From Rhodococcus sp. BP22 (GTDB taxonomy: Bacteria; Actinomycetota; Actinomycetes; Mycobacteriales; Mycobacteriaceae), in NCBI RefSeq assembly GCF_014281965.1, contig NZ_JACFTB010000002.1, positions 538,606 to 602,605 on the forward strand: a stretch of 64,000 nucleotides of DNA, given 5' to 3'. Under the pieces are notes generated by a model. The model made no database searches and was not told the DNA's origin. It saw nothing but the letters and a program-made list of their open reading frames with translations. Each line of letters opens with the position of its first letter. The first letter of the stretch is position 1. Below are positions 45,712 to 55,649 of the stretch, one piece after another. A program made the position numbers and the translations under genes.

Positions 45712-47232
45712 TCACGCGCGGTGGCGGAGCCAGAGCAGGCGGTCGATCGACTGCGCGACCCAGCGTTTGCGACGCAGGGTGACCAACTCGAAACCAGGAA
45801 TGTCGAACATCTTGCTCACGCGGCTACGGGTTCGGCAGAACTCTGCGAATCCTTCGTCGCCGTGTACCCGGCCGAAGCCGCTGGCACCGACGCCGCCCAT
45901 CGGGACCGAGCCCATTCCGGCAAACGCGATCACCGAGTTCACGGTCACCTGGCCGCACACCAACCGGGCCGCTGTCTCGTTTCCGCGGCGGCGTGAGAAG
46001 ACCGACGCACCGAGCGCGTATCGATGGTCGTTGGCGCGGCCGATCGCCTCGTCGAGATCGTCGACTTCGCAGATTGTGACGGTGGGACCGAATGTCTCCT
46101 CACGAACGGCCGAGCAGTCCTCAGGGGTGTCGACCAGTACGGTCGGACCGACGAACCGCGGACCGATCGAATCGAGCCCGCCGATCAACGCCCTGCCTCC
46201 AGCTGCAGCAGCATCCTCGAGATGTCTTCGTACGACGTCGATTTGAGCGGGCATCGTCATCGGCCCGTAGGTAGCCGACGCGTCACCACCCGGTCGAATT
46301 CGGCGCGCATGCTCGACGAGTGCGGCGGTGAACTGAGCGGAGACGCTGCGCTCGACGTACACGCGCTCGACCCCGATACATGTCTGGCCACCGTTGGTGA
46401 ATGCGCCCCAGGCGACCGCCTCAGCGGCCGCCGCGATGTCGGCGTCCGCGGCGACGATCACGGGATCCTTACCGCCACATTCCATGACGACCGGCGTGAG
46501 CGTCTCGGCGCACGTCATCATGATCTTCGAACCGGTGTTGGTCGAGCCGGTGAACGCGATTTTGTCGACTCTGCCTCGGCACAGAGCGGCACCGGTGTCT
46601 CCGAACCCCATGACCACCGAGAGCACCCCGGTGGGCAACGTCGGATTCGCGTCGTTGAAGGCCTGAACGTATCTCGCACCGACAGCTGGGGTGTATTCGC
46701 TCGGTTTGAACACGACACAGTTGCCTGCTGCCAGGGCTGAGGAGATGGCACTGTTCGGTGCATACAGCGGGTAATTCCATGGCCCGATGACGCCGACGAC
46801 TCCGAGCGCCACCTTGTCGACCCGGGCAGAGTAGTTGGCCAACAGTAGGCCGGGATTGACCCGGCGCGTGCGCAGCAGCCGCGGTGCATGGCCCTCGGCC
46901 CACGCGATGTGCTCGAGAGTGAGCACGATCTCGAGCAAAGCGTCTTCGGCAGGCTTCCCATTTTCCCGATGGATCAGATCGACGAATTCGTCTCTTCGGC
47001 TCCATATTTCGTGACGCCAGGCCTTCAGGTGTCGAACCCGTGACCTCGGTGGGAGCGAAGACCATTCATGCTCGACGCGGCGTGCCTCTGCTACTGCCGC
47101 AGCTACGGCCTCGGCCGACGCCACTTCGAAGGTGCCGATGTGGCGGTCATCGATCGGCGAGACCGAATCGAAACTCGTCGACTTCGATGTCTGGCCGGCC
47201 GATGCCTGGACAGTCGAAGTCTGCCGAGTCAC
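45712..47232 (-). CDS. aldehyde dehydrogenase family protein
   Basis: 506 residues. Catalytic Cys in GGQTCIGVERV, general-base Glu in MECGGKDP, NAD site GPWNYPLY and FTGSTNTGS. It is of the succinate-semialdehyde/fatty-aldehyde dehydrogenase class with a longer C-terminal tail (LVTLRRKRWVAQSIDRLLWL) that may touch membranes. The start overlaps the acyl-CoA synthetase stop by four bases, so aldehyde oxidation and CoA activation are coupled. Confidence 0.92.
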   Translation of the reverse strand: MTRQTSTVQASAGQTSKSTSFDSVSPIDDRHIGTFEVASAEAVAAAVAEARRVEHEWSSLPPRSRVRHLKAWRHEIWSRRDEFVDLIHRENGKPAEDALLEIVLTLEHIAWAEGHAPRLLRTRRVNPGLLLANYSARVDKVALGVVGVIGPWNYPLYAPNSAISSALAAGNCVVFKPSEYTPAVGARYVQAFNDANPTLPTGVLSVVMGFGDTGAALCRGRVDKIAFTGSTNTGSKIMMTCAETLTPVVMECGGKDPVIVAADADIAAAAEAVAWGAFTNGGQTCIGVERVYVERSVSAQFTAALVEHARRIRPGGDASATYGPMTMPAQIDVVRRHLEDAAAAGGRALIGGLDSIGPRFVGPTVLVDTPEDCSAVREETFGPTVTICEVDDLDEAIGRANDHRYALGASVFSRRRGNETAARLVCGQVTVNSVIAFAGMGSVPMGGVGASGFGRVHGDEGFAEFCRTRSRVSKMFDIPGFELVTLRRKRWVAQSIDRLLWLRHRA

Positions 47233-48776
47233 CGGGAGACCTCGAGCCCGATCTTCGATTCGTGTGCAGTTCGTAGTTCACGCTTCATGATCTTGCCTGC
47301 GCCGCTCATCGGTAGCGCGGTGACGAACTCGATGGTGCGCGGTGTCTTGTAACCTGCGACGTAGGTTCTGGTGTGCTCGCGGAGCTCCTCGACGGACGGT
47401 GAAACTCCTTCTGCCAGAACCACGCACGCATGGACTCGTTCGCCCCACTCCGGGTCCGGTACGCCGATCACCGCACAAGCCAATACTGCGGGGTGCAGGC
47501 TGAGCGCACTTTCCACTTCGGCGCTGTAGACGTTCTCGCCGCCCGTGATGATCATGTCCTTGAGTCGATCCACTACGAACAGGAAACCCTCGTCGTCGAG
47601 GTATCCGACGTCGCCGGTGTGCATCCACCCGTCCCGAATGGCGGCTGCCGTCTCCGCGGGCTTGTTCCAATAGCCCAGCATGACATGTCCACCACGGACG
47701 CAGATTTCGCCGACTGCCCCGGTGGCTACAGGACGATCGTCGGGATCGACAATCTGAATTTCGGAGTGTGGTGCCGCCCGGCCCGCCGAGCCGATACGTT
47801 CTCCCACATGATGTTCGGGCCATAGAAGCGATGCAACCGGAGCGAGCTCGGTCATGCCGTATGCCTGGGTGAGCCGGGCGGCGGGAAGTCGCGCCTGGGT
47901 GCGCTCCAGCACCCCGGCGGAGATGGGAGAGCCGCCGTAGAGAACCCGGCTGAGCGAGGAGGTGTCGAAGGTGCTCAGTGAAGGGTGGTCCACGAGTAGC
48001 TGGATCATCGTAGGCACCAACAAAACGTCTGTGATGGAATGCTTTTGGATAGCCTCCAGCACCGCGGTGGGTTCGAAGAACGGAACCATCACGTGGGTTC
48101 CGCCGAGCATGACCTGACCGACCCATGCCGCAAGATCGGCGAGGTGGAACATCGGCGCAGCGTGCAGCAGGATCGACGCGTCGTCGAGCAATTGACCGGT
48201 GGCGACAGTTCCCAGACCTGAGGTGACGAGGTTGGCGTGCGAGAGCATGACGCCCTTGGGGAAGCCGGTGGTGCCGCCGGTGTAGAACAATCCGGCAAGT
48301 TGGTCTCCACTGCGTCGCGCATCGGAAACGGGGTCGTTGGACTCGACGAGGTTTTCGTACGAGACCATGCCTTCGGGGGTGGGGCCGTCGCCGCAATGGA
48401 CGATGGTCTCGAGGTTTGCGCACGCTGCGCGCAGGGCAGGTGCCATGGCGGCGAAGGTGTCATCTACCAGGAGGACCTTGGTGTTCGAATCGTTCAGCGC
48501 GTAGGCGACCTCTACCGGGGACCATCGGATGTTGACAGGATTGAGCACGGCGTCGGCCCAGGGCACGGCCAGCAGGTACTCGGAGTAGCGGTCGCTGTTG
48601 AAAGCCAACATGGCCACCCGGTCGCCGCTCTCGACGCCGATCGAGTGCAGACCGGCGGCGAATCGAGCAACCCGGTCGATCTGCTCGGCAAAGGTGCGTA
48701 CTCGGTCGCCGACGACAGTGGCCGCTCGCTGCGGGGTCGTTGCTGCGGATCGGTGGAGGCCTTGAGTGAGATACAT
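47229..48776 (-). CDS. AMP-forming acyl-CoA synthetase
   Basis: 515 residues from the ATG at 48776, which has AAGGA eight bases upstream. ATP site FYTGGTTGFPKGVMLSH, AYGMTELAP, YLDEGFL-like HTGDVGYLDDEGF, and the C-terminal Lys in GAGKIMKREL. It activates a fatty or related acid to its CoA ester. A TTGGCAC-palindrome lies 66 bases upstream, identical in type to one before the acyl-CoA dehydrogenase. Confidence 0.92.
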   Translation of the reverse strand: MYLTQGLHRSAATTPQRAATVVGDRVRTFAEQIDRVARFAAGLHSIGVESGDRVAMLAFNSDRYSEYLLAVPWADAVLNPVNIRWSPVEVAYALNDSNTKVLLVDDTFAAMAPALRAACANLETIVHCGDGPTPEGMVSYENLVESNDPVSDARRSGDQLAGLFYTGGTTGFPKGVMLSHANLVTSGLGTVATGQLLDDASILLHAAPMFHLADLAAWVGQVMLGGTHVMVPFFEPTAVLEAIQKHSITDVLLVPTMIQLLVDHPSLSTFDTSSLSRVLYGGSPISAGVLERTQARLPAARLTQAYGMTELAPVASLLWPEHHVGERIGSAGRAAPHSEIQIVDPDDRPVATGAVGEICVRGGHVMLGYWNKPAETAAAIRDGWMHTGDVGYLDDEGFLFVVDRLKDMIITGGENVYSAEVESALSLHPAVLACAVIGVPDPEWGERVHACVVLAEGVSPSVEELREHTRTYVAGYKTPRTIEFVTALPMSGAGKIMKRELRTAHESKIGLEVSR

Positions 48777-48841
48777 GGCGGAGTTCCTTGTGACGAGAGG
48801 GGGCAAGTGCCCGGAGTGAATACGGTCACAGTCCCACCTTG

Positions 48842-48856
48842 TTGGCACAGTGTCAA
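48842..48856. promoter_or_regulatory. TetR operator copy 1, before acyl-CoA synthetase
   Basis: TTGGCACAGTGTCAA, a 7-1-7 inverted repeat with one mismatch. The same element occurs at 53016-53030. It sits between the TetR gene and the synthetase gene, in the synthetase promoter. Confidence 0.78.
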
Positions 48857-48914
48857 TAGGGAGGGTAGGGGTGTAGCGCACGGCTACTGGGATCCACTGA
48901 AAAGTTCTGTGCTG

Positions 48915-49550
48915 CTACTGCTCTCGATTGCCGTCGGCTGCGAGGGACTGCGCCGTGGCGAGAACGGTGACGAGGACGTCCGTCAACAATCTTTCGACCT
49001 GATCCCTGGTCAAAGTGCCGCGGACCAGCCACTCACGCCCGGCGGCCTTGACCATTCCACCGAACGCACGTACCGCCGACGTGGTGAGAATGCGGTCGCC
49101 GTGTCCACCCTCGAATGCTGTTGCGTCGAGGACTCGTTCGGCGGCGAGATCGTCCGCCTCGTCGAGGATCTGGGCGACCTGCTCGTCGACGCCCGAACCG
49201 CTCGCCATGGACACCCAGGCCGTGCCGTGGGTCTCGATGACCCCCACCAGCCAGTGCACGCTGCCCCTGGCACGCTCCTCGAGCGATCCGGCCGGCAGGT
49301 TCACTGCCTCGATCGGCGGGACCGTGACCAGGAATCGCACGCTCTCCAGATACAGATCGCGCTTGCCACCGATGTAGTGGTGGATGAGTCCGCGGGCAAC
49401 CCCCGCGGACTCGGCGACGTCGGCCATCGACACTTCGGCGTACGGCTTGTCGCCGAACAAACGAACCGCGCTGGCCAGTATTTGTGTCCGTCTTTCGTCG
49501 GGTTCCAGTCGACTCCATTTGGGTGTGTTCACAGCCGCCATAGCTCTCAT
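48915..49550 (-). CDS. TetR-family regulator of acyl-CoA operons
   Basis: 211 residues. Helix-turn-helix: QILASAVRLFGDKPYAEVSMADVAESAGVARGLIHHYIGGKRDLYLE. It lies in the middle of the beta-oxidation gene set, 28 bases after fadB. The two matching palindromes at the edges of that set are its likely sites. The start is uncertain: ATG 49550, ATG 49541 and GTG 49532 are possible. Confidence 0.86.
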   Translation of the reverse strand: MRAMAAVNTPKWSRLEPDERRTQILASAVRLFGDKPYAEVSMADVAESAGVARGLIHHYIGGKRDLYLESVRFLVTVPPIEAVNLPAGSLEERARGSVHWLVGVIETHGTAWVSMASGSGVDEQVAQILDEADDLAAERVLDATAFEGGHGDRILTTSAVRAFGGMVKAAGREWLVRGTLTRDQVERLLTDVLVTVLATAQSLAADGNREQ

Positions 49551-49578
49551 GATTGCATCGCACCGAGGGTGCGAGACG

Positions 49579-51759
49579 TCAGAGGTACCGCTCGGTGCGC
49601 GAGCGCAGTGAGGACGGCACTATGAAGCGATCACCGTAGCGTTCCCGCAGTTCGTCGGCGCGCTCGACGAATCCGGATAGGCCGCCGTCGAACTGGTTGA
49701 CGAACTGGAGTACACCCCCGGTCCAAGCTGGGTAGCCGATTCCCATGATGGAGCCGATGTTGGCGTCCGCAACCGTACGCAGCACACCCTCGTCGAGACA
49801 CGCGATCGAGTCCAGCGATTGTGCGATCAACATTCGATCCATCATGTCCTCGAACGGAATTCCATGATCGGCGCGGACGTAGTGTTCGGCGAGACCCGGC
49901 CACAAGCCTGCCTTGGAACCGTCCTCTGCATAGTCGTAGAAACCGCGTCCCGACTTGCGTCCGGGACGCTCGAACTCGTCGACCATACGGTCGACCAACG
50001 TATAGGACTTCGAGTCGATCCACTCACGGCCGTCGGCGCGGGCGGCCTCGGCCATCCCCTCGCGGATATGGCGTGAGAGCGTCAAAGAAATTTCGTCCAT
50101 CAGGGCCAGCGCCCCGGATGGGTAGCCGGCGTGGAGGGCGGCCTGCTCGACGGTCGACGGGTGCACGCCCTCGGCGACCATGGAGATGGCCTCGTCCATG
50201 AATCGGCCGATGACCCGAGTCGTGAAGAACCCATGACTGTCTCCGACGACGATCGGGGTTTTGCCGATCATACGAACGAAGTCGAATGCACGCGCCAACG
50301 CCGAGTCGCTGGTGTGTTCTCCGACCACGATCTCCACCAGTGGCATCTTGTCCACCGGTGAGAAGAAGTGCGTCCCGACGAAGTCACTTTCACGGGAGAC
50401 TCCCTCGGCCAGTGCAGTAATGGGAAGCGTCGAGGTATTCGAGCACAGAAGGGCGTCGGCGGTGAGGTACTTGTCCACTGCTTCGAACGCACCTTGCTTG
50501 ACGGCAGGATCCTCGAACACCGCCTCCACGACGAGATCGCAGCCCTCGGTGTCTGCTGCGTCGGCACTCGCCGTGATGAGCGAGAGGACAGCGTCTGCGG
50601 CCTCCTGCGTCGTTCTGCCTTTGGCAACAGACTTACCGAGAATCGAACGGGCGTAATCTTTTCCGCGCTCTGCTGATTCGATCGACACATCGCGCAGCAC
50701 GACGGGCACCTTTGCCGAGGCGACGACGTAGGCGATGGCGGCGCCCATCATTCCCGCGCCGATCACCAGTACTTTCTTCGGAACCCGTTGCGGCTCGGCC
50801 GGGGGACGCGAGACACCCTTGTTGATCGAACCGAGATCGAAGAACATCGATTGGATCAGATTCCCCGACACCGGTCCGCATGCGAGGGACGTGCAATGTT
50901 CGGTCTCGACGAGTGAGGCAGAGTCGAAGTCCAGGACCGATCCCTCCACCGCGGCGGTGATCACTGCGATGGGTGCAGGCATCGGTGCGCCTTTGACCGG
51001 CGTGCGACCGCTGGCGGCTGCGACGAGAGCGGGCAGTCGATCCGCCAAACCGGGCGATGCTGCGGTGCCGCCTGGGATCTCGAACCCATTCTTGTCCCAG
51101 GGCTGCGCAGCGTCGGGATGAGCGGTGATCCAGGCGCGGGCCGAAGCCATCATCGCCTCCTCGGTGTCGACTACCTCGTCGACCAATCCCAGCTCGAGAG
51201 CCTGAGCCGGCCGATACCGCTGGCCCTGTCCGACAACCCGCGTCAATGCTTCGACGACGCCGAACATGCGGACTGTCCTGGTGACTCCACCGGCGCCGGG
51301 CAGGAGCCCAAGGGTAACTTCGGGAAGTCCGAAGCGAGAGCTCTTCTTGTCCAAAGCGATTCGATAGTGGCATGCCAGCGCGATTTCGTAGCCGCCACCG
51401 AGCGCAGTGCCGCCGAGTGCAGCCACAACCGGCTTGCCGAGCCGCTCGAGACGACGGAACTTATCCTTGGTGAAATCGAGAGCGCCCGAGATCGCTGCAT
51501 GATCATTCGGGCCGGCGTCGCGCAGTAACTCGAGATCGCCTCCGGAGAAGAACGAGTCCTTTCCCGAGGTCACGATGACGCCGTCGAAGTCGTCGCGGTG
51601 TGCTTCGAGCCAGTCGATCGTCGACGCAAGTGACTGACCAAATGCGTCGTTCATGGTGTTGGTGGCCTGTGTCGGATCGTCGATCGTCAGTACGAGCACT
51701 CGGTCGTCGCCGATTTCGCCGTTGATCGTGGATGTTTGCACAGCAGTCGATGTGCTCAT
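49579..51759 (-). CDS. fadB: multifunctional enoyl-CoA hydratase / 3-hydroxyacyl-CoA dehydrogenase
   Basis: 726 residues, FadB type. The N-terminal crotonase domain has the oxyanion and acid motifs GTALGGGYEIALACHYRIA and PEVTLGLLPGAGG. The C-terminal dehydrogenase has the NAD motif VIGAGMMGAAIAYV and the catalytic His in GTHFFSPV. The ATG at 51759 has AAGGA five bases upstream. It carries steps two and three of beta-oxidation. No thiolase gene lies in the set. It follows the acyl-CoA dehydrogenase by 66 bases. Confidence 0.94.
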   Translation of the reverse strand: MSTSTAVQTSTINGEIGDDRVLVLTIDDPTQATNTMNDAFGQSLASTIDWLEAHRDDFDGVIVTSGKDSFFSGGDLELLRDAGPNDHAAISGALDFTKDKFRRLERLGKPVVAALGGTALGGGYEIALACHYRIALDKKSSRFGLPEVTLGLLPGAGGVTRTVRMFGVVEALTRVVGQGQRYRPAQALELGLVDEVVDTEEAMMASARAWITAHPDAAQPWDKNGFEIPGGTAASPGLADRLPALVAAASGRTPVKGAPMPAPIAVITAAVEGSVLDFDSASLVETEHCTSLACGPVSGNLIQSMFFDLGSINKGVSRPPAEPQRVPKKVLVIGAGMMGAAIAYVVASAKVPVVLRDVSIESAERGKDYARSILGKSVAKGRTTQEAADAVLSLITASADAADTEGCDLVVEAVFEDPAVKQGAFEAVDKYLTADALLCSNTSTLPITALAEGVSRESDFVGTHFFSPVDKMPLVEIVVGEHTSDSALARAFDFVRMIGKTPIVVGDSHGFFTTRVIGRFMDEAISMVAEGVHPSTVEQAALHAGYPSGALALMDEISLTLSRHIREGMAEAARADGREWIDSKSYTLVDRMVDEFERPGRKSGRGFYDYAEDGSKAGLWPGLAEHYVRADHGIPFEDMMDRMLIAQSLDSIACLDEGVLRTVADANIGSIMGIGYPAWTGGVLQFVNQFDGGLSGFVERADELRERYGDRFIVPSSLRSRTERYL

Positions 51760-51825
51760 GGGCGTCCTTCGGGCATCGTGATGGTGGTTGTCGGCGACCA
51801 AGGGGACTCCGTCGCACAGGTCGAA

Positions 51826-52986
51826 CTAGAGCGAACGGGAAATGAGGTCTTTCATAACTTCGTTGGCACCGGCGTAGATGCGGGCTATGCGGCCGTCGAC
51901 GAACATTCGGGCGATGGGGTATTCCTCCATGTAGCCGTATCCTCCGAAGAGCTGCAGGCACCTGTCGACCACCTCGAACTGCCGGTCCGTGGTCCAGTAC
52001 TTGACCATCGCGGCAGTGGTGACGTCGAGCTCGGAGACGAGGTGCTTGGCGACGGCGTCGTCGACGAACGTACGCACCACTCGTCCGATAGTGGCGCATT
52101 CCGCGAGTTCGAACTTCGTGTTTTGCAGATCGAACAAAGTTTTTCCGAAAGCGTTGCGAGACTTGGTATATTCGACGGTCTGTTGCACTGCAGTCTCGAT
52201 CATCGCGGCTGCAGCTATCCCACAGATCAGACGCTCCTGGGGGAGCTGCTGCATCAACTGTGCGAAGCCGCGGCCCTCCGATTCACCCAGTATGTTCGCG
52301 GCCGGTACGCGCATGCCGTCGAACGACAGCTCGGCGGTGTCCTGCCCCTTCTGGCCGATCTTGTGCAGTACTCGTCCACGAAAGAATCCCGGGGTGTCAT
52401 CGGATACCTCGGCGACGAGCAGTGACAATCCGCGCGCGCCGGCGGACGGATCCGTCTTCACCGCCAAGATGAGCAGATCGCAGTGGGCTCCATTGGAAAT
52501 GAAGGTCTTTGCACCGGTCACCACGTAGTCGTCGCCGTCGCGAACTGCTCGGGTGGCGATTCCTTGGAGATCGGAGCCGGTTCCCGGCTCGGTCATCGCG
52601 ATCGCGCCGATCCAGTCACCGGAGCACAGCTTCGGCAACCATCGTTGCCGGTTCTCCTCGGATGCGTACGCAAGGATGTAGTGCGGGACGATGCCGCTGT
52701 GCACGCCCAATTGCATGGCCGAGTCGCCGGCGCGAACCTGTTCCTCGAACAGCACCGCCTCGTGACGGAAATCGCCACCGCCACCGCCGTATATCTCCGG
52801 GATCGACATGCCGAGCAAGCCGAGTTGCCCGGCAGCGCTGTATACCTCGCGGCTAGGGCGGCCTGCGGCCGCAAATTCTTCTCGGTGCGGTACGACCTCT
52901 TTCTCGAAGAATCCTCGAGCAAGCTGTCGCACGTCAGCGAGTTCGGTGGCGAGTTCGCTGCTGGTGCGGTCGGCGAGTGCAGTCAT
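51826..52986 (-). CDS. acyl-CoA dehydrogenase
   Basis: 386 residues from the ATG at 52986 with AGGA six bases upstream. FAD-binding AMTEPGTGSDLQGIATRA and NGAHCDLLI, LPQERLICGIAAA, and the C-terminal FGGYGYMEEYPIARMFVDGRIARIYAGANEVM. It starts beta-oxidation. The residue before the final Gly-Ala-Asn-Glu is Ala rather than the Glu used as base in medium-chain enzymes, so the base is probably elsewhere, as in long-chain/isovaleryl types. Confidence 0.93.
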   Translation of the reverse strand: MTALADRTSSELATELADVRQLARGFFEKEVVPHREEFAAAGRPSREVYSAAGQLGLLGMSIPEIYGGGGGDFRHEAVLFEEQVRAGDSAMQLGVHSGIVPHYILAYASEENRQRWLPKLCSGDWIGAIAMTEPGTGSDLQGIATRAVRDGDDYVVTGAKTFISNGAHCDLLILAVKTDPSAGARGLSLLVAEVSDDTPGFFRGRVLHKIGQKGQDTAELSFDGMRVPAANILGESEGRGFAQLMQQLPQERLICGIAAAAMIETAVQQTVEYTKSRNAFGKTLFDLQNTKFELAECATIGRVVRTFVDDAVAKHLVSELDVTTAAMVKYWTTDRQFEVVDRCLQLFGGYGYMEEYPIARMFVDGRIARIYAGANEVMKDLISRSL

Positions 52987-53015
52987 GGGCATTCCTAGGT
53001 CGGCAAACAAGCTTG

Positions 53016-53030
53016 TTGGCACTGTGCCAA
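53016..53030. promoter_or_regulatory. TetR operator copy 2, before acyl-CoA dehydrogenase
   Basis: TTGGCACTGTGCCAA, a perfect 7-1-7 inverted repeat 29 bases before the dehydrogenase start. It matches the element at 48842-48856 in 13 of 15 bases. Confidence 0.8.
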
Positions 53031-53129
53031 TTACCTTGCTCGTGTTGCCGAGTGATGTCAAGGTGGTGCCGACATCGACCGATACGTTCCTCCCGCGGGG
53101 GATCCGATGTCAGGCCGCGTTGCTCCGGA

Positions 53130-55595
53130 TCAGGATTGCAGTCGTCGTGCCAAGTAAGGGCCAGTGATGCTGTCCGTAGACGCGGCCACTTCGGTGGGTG
53201 TCCCCGTGGCGACCACGGTGCCGCCTTTGTCGCCACCGCCCGGTCCGAGGTCGATGACCCAGTCGGCGGAGGCAATGGCGTCCAGGTCGTGTTCCACCAT
53301 CACGACGGTGTTGCCTGCGTCGACGAGGCGGTGGAGTTGGCGCATGAGCAGGGCGACGTCAGCGGGATGCAGCCCGGCGGTGGGTTCGTCCAGTAGGTAC
53401 AGGGCGTTGCCGCGTCGGGTGCGCTGCAGTTCGTTGGCGATCTTGATGCGCTGTGCTTCGCCGCCGCTGAGCTCGGTCGCAGGCTGGCCGAGTCGCAGGT
53501 AGCCGAGCCCGATATCGAGCAGCGTCTGCAGGCTGCGAGAAGCGCCGGTGATGTCGGCGAAAAACCCGGCCGCTTCGTTCACCGACATCGCCAGCACGTC
53601 GGCGATGGTTTTGTCGCGCCAGGTGACTTCGAGAGTTTCGGGGGTGTAGCGGGCGCCGTGGCAGGTGGGGCAGGGGCCGTAGGTGCCGGGAAGGAAGAGG
53701 AGCTCCACTTCGACGAAACCGTCACCCTGACACGTCGGGCAGCGTCCTTCGGGGACGTTGAAGGAGAACCGGCCGGGCGCCCAGCCGCGGGCCTTGGCCT
53801 CGTCGGTGTCGGCGAACAGTTTGCGCACGATGTCGAACATTCCGACGTAGGTGGCCAGTGTCGAGCGGGGTGTGCGGCCGATGGGGCGCTGATCCACCCG
53901 GACCAACCGGTTGAACTCCTCGAATCCGTCGACGGCGGCCACATCGATCTTGATCTGCGCGTCGTCGTCCTCATCTGCAGCGGTATCGAGTCGATGACGC
54001 GCCACCTCGAACAAGACTTGGGTGACGAGTGTCGACTTCCCAGAGCCCGACACACCGGTCACCGCGGTCAGCACCGCCAGTGGGAACGCCGCGGATAGCT
54101 CGCGCAGGTTGTGGCGGGTGACGCCGGTCAGAGTAAGCCAGCCGTCGGTCGGTCGCGCCACACGATGCAGGGACTCTGCGCGTCCGAACAGGTGGCGCCC
54201 GGTAACCGACTCCTCGATCTGCTCGAGCCCGGCCACTGGACCGCTGTACAGCACCCGGCCACCGCCTTCCCCCGCAGCGGGTCCGATATCGACCACCCAG
54301 TCGGCCCGTCGGACCACGTCCATATCGTGTTCGACGACGAACAGTGAGTTCCCGGATTCCTTCAGCCGATCCAGGACGTCGAGCAGCGGCTCGGCATCGG
54401 CCGGATGCAGGCCGGCAGACGGTTCGTCCAAGACGTACACCACACCGAAGAGCCCGGATCGAAGCTGTGTGGCGATACGCAGACGCTGGGACTCACCGGG
54501 CGACAGCGTCGTCGAACTACGTCCCAGCGACAGATATCCCAAACCCAAACCGAGCAGCACCTCGATCCTGGCGAGCAGGTCAGCAGTGATGCGTACCGCC
54601 ACCTCGGTTGTCTCCCCGGACGATGCCGAGGGCGTCGCCGCGATCATTCCGGACTGTTCGGCGATGGGCCGTAACACCGCGGCGACCTCGGTCAGCGAGA
54701 GCGTGTTGAGCTCGGCGATGGAATATCCGGCGACGGTCACCGCCAGCGCGTCGACGCGAAGTCCGCTGCCGGCGCACTGTGGGCACCGGACACTCTCGGT
54801 GAACTGCAGAGCACGCTCACGCATTCGTTGGCTGGTGGAGTCCGACAGGACATGCATGACGTGGCGGCGAGCGCTCCAGAATTTGCCTTCGTAACTGTGG
54901 TCGACGCGGTCGGCCTGCGGTTTGATGAACACCTTCGGTTGCTCGTCGGTGTAGAGGAGCCAGTCTCGGTTCTTCCGGCTGAGCTTGCGCCATGGCACGT
55001 CGATGTCGATACCCAGGCCGCTGACGATGCTGCGTAGGTTTGCACCCTGCCAGGCGCCGGGCCAGGCCGCGATCGCTCCCTCACGGATGCTCAACGACGG
55101 GTCGGGAACCAGTAAATCCGTCGTCACGTCGTGGAAGACGCCGAGCCCGCCGCAACGCGGGCATGCTCCGGCGACGGTGTTGGGGGAGAACGATTCCGCC
55201 TCGAGGCGTGACGCCCCATCCGGGTAGGTACCGGCGCGGGAATAGAGCATCCGAAGCAGGTTCGACAAGGTGGTGATGGTGCCGACACTGGAGCGTGAAC
55301 TGGGCGCGCCCCGGCGTTGCTGCAGCGCTACGGCCGGGGGCAGTCCGGTGATGGAAGCGACGTGCGGTGCGCCTACCTGCTGTAGGAGCCGACGGGCGTA
55401 GGGGGCCACCGACTCGAAGTAGCGTCGTTGAGCTTCGGCATACAAGGTGCTGAACGCCAACGAAGACTTGCCTGATCCCGACACGCCCGTGAACGCGACG
55501 AACGCGTTGCGAGGGATATCGACATCTATGGCTGCCAGGTTGTGCTCGGTGGCGCCGCGAACGCGCACATACCCGTCCCACGATGTGCCCGTCAT
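53130..55595 (-). CDS. UvrA-like ABC ATPase paralogue
   Basis: 821 residues, two ABC modules. Walker A occurs twice as GVSGSGKSS and GVSGSGKST, and signatures are LSPGESQRLRIA and LSGGEAQRIKIA with Walker B VYVLDEPSAGLHP and LYLLDEPTAGLHP. Zinc-type pairs CPRCGG, CPQCAGSG, CPTCQGDG and CPTCHGA are visible. It is about 130 residues shorter than true UvrA, mainly in the insert that binds UvrB, as in the class-II UvrA paralogues linked to drug tolerance (DrrC-like). A repair role is therefore doubtful. Confidence 0.9.
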   Translation of the reverse strand: MTGTSWDGYVRVRGATEHNLAAIDVDIPRNAFVAFTGVSGSGKSSLAFSTLYAEAQRRYFESVAPYARRLLQQVGAPHVASITGLPPAVALQQRRGAPSSRSSVGTITTLSNLLRMLYSRAGTYPDGASRLEAESFSPNTVAGACPRCGGLGVFHDVTTDLLVPDPSLSIREGAIAAWPGAWQGANLRSIVSGLGIDIDVPWRKLSRKNRDWLLYTDEQPKVFIKPQADRVDHSYEGKFWSARRHVMHVLSDSTSQRMRERALQFTESVRCPQCAGSGLRVDALAVTVAGYSIAELNTLSLTEVAAVLRPIAEQSGMIAATPSASSGETTEVAVRITADLLARIEVLLGLGLGYLSLGRSSTTLSPGESQRLRIATQLRSGLFGVVYVLDEPSAGLHPADAEPLLDVLDRLKESGNSLFVVEHDMDVVRRADWVVDIGPAAGEGGGRVLYSGPVAGLEQIEESVTGRHLFGRAESLHRVARPTDGWLTLTGVTRHNLRELSAAFPLAVLTAVTGVSGSGKSTLVTQVLFEVARHRLDTAADEDDDAQIKIDVAAVDGFEEFNRLVRVDQRPIGRTPRSTLATYVGMFDIVRKLFADTDEAKARGWAPGRFSFNVPEGRCPTCQGDGFVEVELLFLPGTYGPCPTCHGARYTPETLEVTWRDKTIADVLAMSVNEAAGFFADITGASRSLQTLLDIGLGYLRLGQPATELSGGEAQRIKIANELQRTRRGNALYLLDEPTAGLHPADVALLMRQLHRLVDAGNTVVMVEHDLDAIASADWVIDLGPGGGDKGGTVVATGTPTEVAASTDSITGPYLARRLQS

Positions 55596-55649
55596 CTTTC
55601 CGACACTAGCGCGGGTGGCTCGGGTCGGGAGGATTCGTTCTTTACGCGG

